Shown here: positions 44,078 to 51,395 of the stretch, piece by piece | How the letters are laid out: the number at the start of each line of letters is the position of its first letter | How positions within the stretch are numbered: the first letter of the stretch is position 1 | NCBI RefSeq assembly: GCF_003368325.1 | Contig: NZ_CP031467.1 | Location: forward strand, 4,467,001-4,531,000 | Direction of reading: 5' to 3' | Length of the DNA stretch: 64,000 nt | Source: Paraburkholderia caffeinilytica | Lineage (GTDB): Bacteria; Pseudomonadota; Gammaproteobacteria; Burkholderiales; Burkholderiaceae | Program-made: the position numbers and the translations under genes | Notes under the pieces: model-generated | Database searches by the model: none | The model's input: only the letters and a program-made list of their open reading frames with translations | What the model was told of the DNA's origin: nothing

Positions 44078-45364
44078 GTGTCTACTCTTGCTTTCGGTAA
44101 GTCGGGTCTGACGAAAACCCACGTCATCACCGCCACGACGATCGGCACGGCGCTCGAATTCTACGACTTCACGATCTACAGCTTTTTCGCCATCCAGATC
44201 GGCCAGTTGTTCTTTCCGGGTGCCTCGCCGGTCAACCAGTTCCTGCTGTCGATCGGGGTATTCGGCGTGGGTTTCGTGGTGCGGCCGCTCGGCGGCATCG
44301 TAATCGGGGCCTACGCGGACCGCGCCGGGCGCAAGAAAGCGATGGTTCTCACGATCATGCTGATGGCGCTGAGTTGCGCGATGATCGCCTGCGCGCCGAC
44401 CTATGCGACCGCTGGACTCGCCGCGCCGTTGATCGTGCTGGCCGCACGTCTGATTCAGGGTTTCGCGGCGGGTGGCGAATTCGGCCCCGGCACCACCCTG
44501 CTGGTCGAATATGCGACCGACAACACGCGCGCTTTCTTCGCCAGCTGGAACTTCGCGGCCACCGCGGCCGGTCTGGTGCTCGGGGCGCTCGTCGCCACGC
44601 TGATCAACGCCACACTGCCCAAACAGGCGGTCCTCGAATGGGGCTGGCGCATCCCCTTTCTGCTCGGCATCGTCGCCGCGCCGGCCGGCATGGTCATCCG
44701 CAAGCGGCTCGAAGAAACGCTCGCGGAGCGCAAGCCGGGCGAAGCGCCGCCGCGCGGTGCGTTGAAAGCGGCACTGACCACGCATCTGAAGCTGACCGTA
44801 CTCGGCACGTTCGCCGAACTGGGCGGTTCCGTGTCCGTCTACATCACCGCGTTTTTCCTGCCGAGCCATGCGGTGCGCGCGCTGCATCTCTCGTCCACGG
44901 CCGCTGTCGCGTCGGGCATCGTGAGCTCGCTCGTGCTGTTTGCCGCGGCGCCGCTGGCGGGCATGCTCGCGGACCGCTTCAGCCGCAAGCGCGTGCTGGT
45001 CATTTCGCGCGTCGTCATGCTGCTGCTCGTCTATCCCGCGTTCGCCTTTCTCAGCGCGTATCCGTCTATGACCGCGCTGTGCATCGTCTCCGCCGTGCTC
45101 GCGGTGTTCGTCGCCGGACAGATCGTGCCTGTGCTCGTGATGATCCCGGAACTCTTTCCGAAGCATGTCCGCGCAACCGGTATTGCGCTGACCTACGTCG
45201 TGAGCGCATCCTTCTTCGGCGGCTTCTCGCCGTTTATCGCAAGCTGGCTGGTCGCGCAAACCGGCAACCCGCTCGCGCCGGCCTGGTACGTGGCCGCCGC
45301 GTGCGCCATCTCGCTGGTCCCGGTGATCTGGCTGAAAGACCGCACGGGCGAAGCGCTCGCCTGA
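44078..45364 (+). CDS. MFS transporter (metabolite:H+ symporter type)
   Basis: This 428-residue protein starts at a GTG and has twelve predicted spans. The metabolite:H+ symporter signature is clear (TALEFYDFTIYSFF; GVGFVVRPLGGIVIGAYADR, then AGRKKAMVLT). It probably imports an amide, amino acid or carboxylate used by the following enzymes. It is followed by the amidase gene with a one-base stop/start overlap or a short gap, depending on the start used, so they share an operon. Confidence 0.9.
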   Translation: MSTLAFGKSGLTKTHVITATTIGTALEFYDFTIYSFFAIQIGQLFFPGASPVNQFLLSIGVFGVGFVVRPLGGIVIGAYADRAGRKKAMVLTIMLMALSCAMIACAPTYATAGLAAPLIVLAARLIQGFAAGGEFGPGTTLLVEYATDNTRAFFASWNFAATAAGLVLGALVATLINATLPKQAVLEWGWRIPFLLGIVAAPAGMVIRKRLEETLAERKPGEAPPRGALKAALTTHLKLTVLGTFAELGGSVSVYITAFFLPSHAVRALHLSSTAAVASGIVSSLVLFAAAPLAGMLADRFSRKRVLVISRVVMLLLVYPAFAFLSAYPSMTALCIVSAVLAVFVAGQIVPVLVMIPELFPKHVRATGIALTYVVSASFFGGFSPFIASWLVAQTGNPLAPAWYVAAACAISLVPVIWLKDRTGEALA

Positions 45365-45390
45365 TGAATCGAGGAGGCAACGAGGCACGC

Positions 45391-46953
45391 ATGAGTCACC
45401 CAATGAGTCACCCAACAAATCACGCAACAAGTCACAACGAGGAACTGGTTGAACGCAGCGCCGTCGAGCTGCGCCGGATGATCGGCACGAAAGAGATTTC
45501 GCCGGTCGAGCTGCTCGACGCCTGCATCGCGCGCATCGAGGCGATCAATCCCGCGGTGAACGCGGTGACCGCGACGGATTTCCCTGCTGCCCGGGAAGCC
45601 GCGAAACGCGCCGAAAAACAGGTGCTCGACGGCGAAACGCTCGGGCTGCTGCACGGCTTGCCGCTCGGTGTGAAGGATCTGGAAAATACCGCAGGTCTCC
45701 TGACGACCTATGGCTCGCCGATGTCGCGAGGCAACGTGCCCACGCGCGACGTCGTGCTGGTGGAGCGCCTGCGCGCTGCCGGCGCGATCGTCACCGCGAA
45801 GACCAACGTGCCGGAACTCGGCGCGGGCGCCAATACGCGCAATCCTGTATGGGGTGCGACCGGCAATCCGTTCAACACCACGTTGAACGCGGGCGGCTCG
45901 TCAGGCGGTTCGGCCGCCGCGCTCGCGTGCGACATGCTGCCTGTCTGCACCGGTTCCGACACCGGCGGCTCGCTGCGCATTCCCGCTTCGAAATGCGGCG
46001 TGGTGGGCTTTCGTCCGACGCCGGGCCTCGTGCCGAATTCGCGCAAGCTGGTCGGCTGGTCGCCGATTTCGGTGGTCGGGCCGCTGGGCCGCACCGTCGC
46101 CGAGGCCTGCCTGCAGCTCGCCGCGACCGCGGGCATCTCGGCGGGCGATCCGCTCAGCTTCGCCGTCGATCCGTTGAGCTTCGCGCGGCCCGGCGACATC
46201 GACCTGGGCACGCTGCGAGTCGGCTGGACCGAAGACTTCGGCAGTTGCGACGTCGACGACGAGATCCGCAAGGTGTTCCGCGAGCGCATCGCACTGATCG
46301 CGCCGTCGTTCCGTTCGTGCGAACAGGTGAATTTCGATCTCGGCGAGGTGCACCGCTGCTTCGACGTCATTCGCGCCGAGAGCTTCGTCGCCGGTCTGCA
46401 CGATGCCTATACGCGCGACCCGAACCAGCTCGGTCCGAACACGCGCGCGAACTACGAACTGGGCGCGAGCATGAGTCTCGCCGACAGCGCCTGGGCACAG
46501 GCCGAGCAGACCCGCATCTTCAAACGCTTCCAGAGCGCGTTCGACCAATACGACGTGATTCTCTCGCCGACCACACCGGTTTCGCCGTTTCCGTGGCAGC
46601 AGCTCTACGCGGCGCAGATCAGCGGGCATGAACAGGACAACTACTATCGCTGGCTCGCGCTGACTTACGTCGTCACGCTGACGACGCATCCGGCTGTGTC
46701 GCTGCCGTGCGGCGTCGATCATGCGGGCATGCCGTTCGGCTTGCAGATCGTCGGCCCGTTTCATGGCGACCGCAAGACGCTCGCTGTCGCGCACGCAATG
46801 GAACAGGTTTTCGATCAATCGCCGGTATTGCGCCGCCCTCGCCCCGATCTGTCGAAGCTCACCCAGGCGGATCCGTCGCTGAAGTCGATCGTGACGGCGC
46901 CGCCTCTTTTCAACGAGTCCGGCCCGAACGGCGCCGGCATTTCAACGGTTTAA
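45391..46953 (+). CDS. Amidase (amidase-signature family)
   Basis: This 520-residue enzyme hydrolyses an amide bond. The Ser-cisSer-Lys triad is present: Lys95 in LPLGVKDLENT, the cis-Ser in NAGGSSGGSAAALA (about 170) and the nucleophile Ser194 in GSDTGGSLRIPAS. The start at 45391 is chosen because AGGAGG and GAGG precede it; an in-frame ATG at 45364 overlapping the transporter stop is an alternative. The N-terminus has a short SHP/NHATS repeat of no clear function. The substrate cannot be told from sequence. Confidence 0.9.
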   Translation: MSHPMSHPTNHATSHNEELVERSAVELRRMIGTKEISPVELLDACIARIEAINPAVNAVTATDFPAAREAAKRAEKQVLDGETLGLLHGLPLGVKDLENTAGLLTTYGSPMSRGNVPTRDVVLVERLRAAGAIVTAKTNVPELGAGANTRNPVWGATGNPFNTTLNAGGSSGGSAAALACDMLPVCTGSDTGGSLRIPASKCGVVGFRPTPGLVPNSRKLVGWSPISVVGPLGRTVAEACLQLAATAGISAGDPLSFAVDPLSFARPGDIDLGTLRVGWTEDFGSCDVDDEIRKVFRERIALIAPSFRSCEQVNFDLGEVHRCFDVIRAESFVAGLHDAYTRDPNQLGPNTRANYELGASMSLADSAWAQAEQTRIFKRFQSAFDQYDVILSPTTPVSPFPWQQLYAAQISGHEQDNYYRWLALTYVVTLTTHPAVSLPCGVDHAGMPFGLQIVGPFHGDRKTLAVAHAMEQVFDQSPVLRRPRPDLSKLTQADPSLKSIVTAPPLFNESGPNGAGISTV

Positions 46954-46957
46954 GACC

Positions 46958-47314
46958 ATGTCGAACCCAATCGAACGTCTGCAAACGAACGCACGCATGA
47001 GCCAGGTGGTCATCGCCAACGGCGTGGTGTATCTGGCCGGTCAGGTGCCCGATACGGCCAACGTCTCCGTGACCGAACAGACCGGCGAAATCCTCGCGCG
47101 TATCGACACGCTGCTCGAAGCGGCAGGCGTGGACCGCACGCGCCTGCTGTCGGCGAATATCTGGCTGAGCGACCCGAAGCATTTCGCCGAATTCAACGCC
47201 GTGTGGGACGCATGGGTGCCCGCCGGCCATGCGCCGACCCGCGCCTGCGTTCAGGCGTTGCTGATGAAGCCGGGTTGCGATGTCGAAGTCGCCGTGACGG
47301 CCCTGTCGGCGTAG
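46958..47314 (+). CDS. RidA-family (YjgF) protein
   Basis: This 118-residue protein fits the RidA/YjgF family that deaminates reactive enamines and imines. It shows VVIANGVVYLAGQVPD at the start of the fold and a TRACVQALLMKPGCDVEVAV segment near the end, with the Arg typical of catalytic members (TRACVQ). It follows the amidase by four bases and precedes an FAD oxidoreductase, so it likely clears imines from amine oxidation. Confidence 0.88.
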   Translation: MSNPIERLQTNARMSQVVIANGVVYLAGQVPDTANVSVTEQTGEILARIDTLLEAAGVDRTRLLSANIWLSDPKHFAEFNAVWDAWVPAGHAPTRACVQALLMKPGCDVEVAVTALSA

Positions 47315-47338
47315 TCATCAGTCTGCGAGTTCGTGAGC

Positions 47339-48574
47339 ATGATGAAATTCGATACCGTCGTACTGGGTGCGGGCATTGTCGGCGTATGCGTCGCCGTCCA
47401 TCTTCAGAAACGCGGCTACCAGGTCGCGCTGGTCGATCGCAAGCTGCCCGGCAACGAAACGTCGTTTGGCAACGCGGGACTCATCCAGCGCGAAGGTGTC
47501 TATCCGTATGCGTTTCCCCGCGACCTCGGCACGTTGATGCGCTATGCGCGCAACCGCTCGCCGGACGTTCGGTATCACGCCAATGCCATGCTCAAGTCCG
47601 CGCCGTTCCTGTGGCGATACTGGCGCAATTCTCATCCGGTGAAGCATGCGGCGATCGCGAGATCGTATTCGACGCTGATTGAGCATTGCGTGAGCGAGCA
47701 CCGCGCGCTGGCCGCCAAAGCCGGCGCGAGCGCGTTATTGCGCCCGATCGGCTGGATGAAGGTGTTCCGCACCGAAGCGGTTCGCGACAGTGAAACGCGG
47801 CTTGCCGAGCAGTGGCATCGCGAATACGGCGTCGAATATGAATCGCTCGACGCAGCGAGTCTGCAACAGCGGGAGCCCGATCTCGACCGCAGCCTGATTG
47901 GCGCGTTGCGCTACACCGCATCCGATTCCGTCAGCAACCCGAACGCGTTGGTCACGGCCTACGCAACATACTTCGAACAGCTTGGCGGGCATTTTTTCAT
48001 CGGCGATGCGAATTCGCTGCGCGATCATTGGCAGGTGGATACGGCTGCGGGCACGATCACGGCGGCGTCGGCCGTGGTCGCGTTAGGTCCGTGGTCGGAT
48101 CAGCTGAGCTCGCGGCTGGGCTACCGCCTGCCGCTCGGCATCAAGCGCGGGTATCACATGCACTATGGCGCGCAGCCGGGCGCGCGGCTGAATCATCCGG
48201 TCCTCGATGTCGAACGCGGCTACCTGCTGGCGCCGATGGCCAAAGGCATCCGGCTGACGACCGGCGCCGAAATCGCGCTGCATGACGCACCCAAGACGCC
48301 CAATCAGCTTGCCGCCGTCGAGCCCGTTGCCCGCACGCTGTTCCCGTTGGCCGAGCGTCTGGACGCCGAACCCTGGATGGGCCGGCGCCCGTGCACGCCC
48401 GACATGATGCCGATCATCGGGCCGGCCGCCAATCATCGGGATATGTGGTTCGCCTTTGGTCATGCCCATCACGGGCTGACGCTGGGCCCTGTGACAGGAC
48501 GGTTGATCGCGGAGATGATAAGCGGCGAGCAGACGCTTGTGGATGTCCGGCCCTTCAGAGTGGACCGGTTTTAG
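47339..48574 (+). CDS. FAD-dependent amine/D-amino-acid oxidoreductase (DadA-like)
   Basis: This protein of about 411 residues starts with the FAD-binding motif TVVLGAGIVGVCVAVHLQKR, followed by LVDRKLPGNETSFGNAG, which is characteristic of DadA-type D-amino-acid dehydrogenases. A late segment (PWMGRRPCTPDMMPIIGPA) and GHAHHGLTLGPVTGRLIAE match the family C-terminus. It oxidises an amino group to an imine, which RidA then hydrolyses. ATG at 47339 or 47342 is likely; a GTG lies six bases earlier. Confidence 0.88.
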   Translation: MMKFDTVVLGAGIVGVCVAVHLQKRGYQVALVDRKLPGNETSFGNAGLIQREGVYPYAFPRDLGTLMRYARNRSPDVRYHANAMLKSAPFLWRYWRNSHPVKHAAIARSYSTLIEHCVSEHRALAAKAGASALLRPIGWMKVFRTEAVRDSETRLAEQWHREYGVEYESLDAASLQQREPDLDRSLIGALRYTASDSVSNPNALVTAYATYFEQLGGHFFIGDANSLRDHWQVDTAAGTITAASAVVALGPWSDQLSSRLGYRLPLGIKRGYHMHYGAQPGARLNHPVLDVERGYLLAPMAKGIRLTTGAEIALHDAPKTPNQLAAVEPVARTLFPLAERLDAEPWMGRRPCTPDMMPIIGPAANHRDMWFAFGHAHHGLTLGPVTGRLIAEMISGEQTLVDVRPFRVDRF

Positions 48575-49514
48575 CGGCCGTCGCCCAGCCTCGTTGCATC
48601 GCCTCGACCAGTTGCTTCCACAAGAACTCGGCAGCAGGCGACAGGCGCCGGCCAACCCGGTGTATCACCTGATTGCTGAAGTCGCGTGCAATCGGATGAT
48701 CGATTTCGAGTGCAACGAGTTTGCCTGCGTCGAGATATTGCCGCGCTGCGTCGGTCGACATGAACGCGACGCCAAGCCCCGCCGCTGCAATTGCCTGCGC
48801 CGCGCCGAACATATCGCACCGGTAAGCCGGCGTCAGACTGAGCCGCTCCGCGCGAATGATCGAGTCGACGTACTGCTGTACGCCGAAACGCGGCGGCATG
48901 AAAATCAGGCGGGCATCGGCAAGCTGCTCGAAGCGGACTCGCTGCAGTCCCGCCAACGGATGACGCGGACTCACGAACGCGCAGAACGGCGCGGCGCGAA
49001 ACGTGCGCGAGCGGATCGCCGGGTCCATCGCCCCGCCCGCGCACAGACCCAGATCGACCTCGTCGTTGCGAACCATCGCGATGATTTCGGATGTCGCGCC
49101 CGTATGCAGATCGACGACGATATCCGGAAACTGAGCACTAAAACGTTCGAGCACGATCGCCAGCAGATTGCCGACGAACCCCTCGCCACACCCGATACCG
49201 ATCCGTCCACGCCGCAGGCCCCGATAGTCCTCCAGCTGCACCAGCATCTCGGCGTCGCGGCGCCGGCTTTCAAGAAAGTGATCGACGAGACTCAGGCCGA
49301 TTTCCGTGAGCGCCACGCGCCGGCCCTGCCGCTCGAGCAGCGCCACACCGTGCGTGCGCTCCAGCTGCGTCACCTGCCGGCTGATCACCGACGCATTGAT
49401 GCCGAGCGCATCCGCCGCCGCCCGCACGCCGCCATGCACGGCGATTTCGTGCAGATAGCGCAGGCTGCGCGGATTCAGGGTGCCTTGCTGAAAGAGATCG
49501 GCGTCGTTTGACAT
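48555..49514 (-). CDS. LysR-family transcriptional regulator
   Basis: This 319-residue regulator has the N-terminal winged helix (LHEIAVHGGVRAAADALGIN, then ASVISRQVTQLERTHGVALL) and a LysR substrate domain from about 95. The Met at 49514 is chosen because AGGAAAGC precedes it. It converges on the oxidoreductase gene with overlapping ends and is divergent from the M20 amidohydrolase, which it probably controls. A palindrome lies just upstream of its start. Confidence 0.9.
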   Translation of the reverse strand: MSNDADLFQQGTLNPRSLRYLHEIAVHGGVRAAADALGINASVISRQVTQLERTHGVALLERQGRRVALTEIGLSLVDHFLESRRRDAEMLVQLEDYRGLRRGRIGIGCGEGFVGNLLAIVLERFSAQFPDIVVDLHTGATSEIIAMVRNDEVDLGLCAGGAMDPAIRSRTFRAAPFCAFVSPRHPLAGLQRVRFEQLADARLIFMPPRFGVQQYVDSIIRAERLSLTPAYRCDMFGAAQAIAAAGLGVAFMSTDAARQYLDAGKLVALEIDHPIARDFSNQVIHRVGRRLSPAAEFLWKQLVEAMQRGWATAAKTGPL

Positions 49515-49526
49515 GCTTTCCTGACC

Positions 49527-49544
49527 GTTGACATTCAAGTCAAC
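49527..49544. promoter_or_regulatory. Candidate LysR operator palindrome
   Basis: GTTGAC (49527-49532) and GTCAAC (49539-49544) form a perfect inverted repeat with a six-base centre, 13 bases upstream of the LysR start and inside the divergent region with the M20 gene. The spacing differs from FNR sites, so a LysR site is the better reading. Confidence 0.4.
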
Positions 49545-49626
49545 ATTATCGACCTAAAGACGTCATTGATCGCGTGTTTTTGCAGCGAAATACTGACGCT
49601 TCGTTTTCCCTAAGCACGTCACTCCA

Positions 49627-50817
49627 ATGGCCGATACCCAGCACTTTTGCACCCTCGACGAAACCCGCGATCTGAACGACGAACTGCGCGGCATTCGTCA
49701 CCGTTTGCACCAGCACCCTGAGCTGGCTTACCAGGAGTTCCAGACTTCGGATCTGGTCGCCGAAGCACTCGAAAGCTGGGGCTACGAAGTGACGCGGGGT
49801 CTGGGTGGAACGGGCATGGTCGCCTCGCTGAAGTCGGGAACGGGGTCGCGGGCCGTTGCCGTACGCGCCGATATGGACGCCCTGCCCATCACCGAGGCCA
49901 CGGGTCTGCCCTACGCCAGCACTCACCCGGGCAAGATGCATGCATGCGGTCACGACGGTCACACCGCGATGGTCCTCGGCGCAGCGCGGCATCTGGCACG
50001 CACGCGCCGCTTTGACGGAACCGTCCATCTCGTCTTCCAGCCTGCCGAGGAAATCGGCACGGATAGCGGCGCGCAGCGCATGATCGCCGACGGTCTGTTC
50101 GAACGCTTTCCTTGCGAGGCCATCTTCGGCCTGCACAACCATCCTGGCGCACCGGCGGGTACGTTCATGTTCCGCAGCGGCCCGTTCATGGCCGCATGCG
50201 ATACCGTCGACATCACGATCCACGGCCGCGGCGGCCACGCTGCGCGCCCCCACCTCGCTACGGATCCACTCGTGATCGGCGCAGGACTCGTGACCGCGCT
50301 GCAGACGGTCGTGTCGCGCAACGTCGATCCGATGCAGCCCGCCGTGGTCACGGTCGGCGCGTTCAATGCCGGACACGCGCCCAATGTGATCCCGGAAACG
50401 GCACGCCTTCAGCTGAGCGTGCGCTCGTTCGATCCCGCCGTGCGCGCGCTGCTCGAAACACGCATCCGCGCGCTCGCCAACGCGCATGCGGAAGCGCATG
50501 GCGCCAGCGTCGAGATCGACTATGTGCCGGGCTACCCGGTGCTCGTCAACAGCGCGCCGGAGACTGAATTCGCGTTGCAGGTCGCTCGCGAACTGGTGGG
50601 CGACGAACGCGTGGTCGACGGCTTTGGTCCGATCGCAGGCAGTGAGGACTTCGCCTTTTACCTGCTGGAGAAGCCGGGCTGCTTCCTGCGCGTGGGCAAT
50701 GGCATGGACACGCCCATGCTGCACAACGCGAAGTACGACTTCAACGACGACAACCTGACCGTCGGCGCCGCATTCTGGACGCGGCTGGTCGAGCGATTTC
50801 TTGCGTCGAAAGTCTGA
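49627..50817 (+). CDS. M20-family amidohydrolase (hippurate hydrolase-like)
   Basis: This 396-residue metallohydrolase cleaves N-acyl amino acids. The metal-binding motif MHACGHDGHTAMVLGAA is clear, as are AVRADMDALPITEATGLPYA and the catalytic PAEEIGTDSGAQRM segment. The dimerisation domain follows at about 185-300. It is divergent from the LysR gene and followed by a transporter gene of the same pathway type. Together with the amidase it suggests use of acylated or amidated amino acids. Confidence 0.92.
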   Translation: MADTQHFCTLDETRDLNDELRGIRHRLHQHPELAYQEFQTSDLVAEALESWGYEVTRGLGGTGMVASLKSGTGSRAVAVRADMDALPITEATGLPYASTHPGKMHACGHDGHTAMVLGAARHLARTRRFDGTVHLVFQPAEEIGTDSGAQRMIADGLFERFPCEAIFGLHNHPGAPAGTFMFRSGPFMAACDTVDITIHGRGGHAARPHLATDPLVIGAGLVTALQTVVSRNVDPMQPAVVTVGAFNAGHAPNVIPETARLQLSVRSFDPAVRALLETRIRALANAHAEAHGASVEIDYVPGYPVLVNSAPETEFALQVARELVGDERVVDGFGPIAGSEDFAFYLLEKPGCFLRVGNGMDTPMLHNAKYDFNDDNLTVGAAFWTRLVERFLASKV

Positions 50818-50878
50818 GCGCGCGTCAGAACGCGCAGACAGAACCATCATAACTACGCCTACGGCGAGGACCTAAACG

Positions 50879-51271
50879 ATGTCAACCCAGCCTCTTACGT
50901 CGTCCGACACGATTGCGGTGTCGCAGACCCGCATTGTCGTGGCGGCCGTCTTCGGCAATCTGCTCGAGTTCTTCGACTTCACGGTCTACAGCTTTTTCGC
51001 GCTGACCATCGCCAAGCTGTTCTTTCCGTCGCAAGATCCGGTCGTGTCGACGCTGCTGGCGTTGTCCGCGTTCGCGATCGGCTTCGTGGCGCGGCCCGTC
51101 GGCGGCTTCGTGCTCGGCCATTACGCGGACAAGCACGGGCGCCGGGCCGCACTGACGCTGACGATCTTCCTGATGGCCCTCGGCTCCGCGGCGATTGGTC
51201 TCGCGCCGACCTACCAGACAATCGGCATCGCGGCGCCCGTGTTGATCGTGATAGGCCTACGAGCAAGGTAA
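50879..51271 (+). pseudogene. MFS transporter, truncated beside the Tn3-family element
   Basis: Only the first 130 codons of a metabolite:H+ symporter remain (LLEFFDFTVYSFFALTIAKL; FAIGFVARPVGGFVLGHYAD, then KHGRRAALTL), closely resembling the transporter at 44078. Normal sequence ends at VLIVIG; the frame then leaves the family and stops within about five codons. The rest of the gene is not found on the far side of the element, so a deletion accompanied or followed insertion. Confidence 0.82.
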
Positions 51272-51395
51272 GCGCAAATTCCTATCATAAGCTCCGTGGT
51301 TATGAAAATTGCGCTGATTATTACGATTTGGTGCAGTAACGTCTGATTTTTCTTGCGCTAATCTGAACGGCCCTCTGCGATCCGGATGATCCGCA

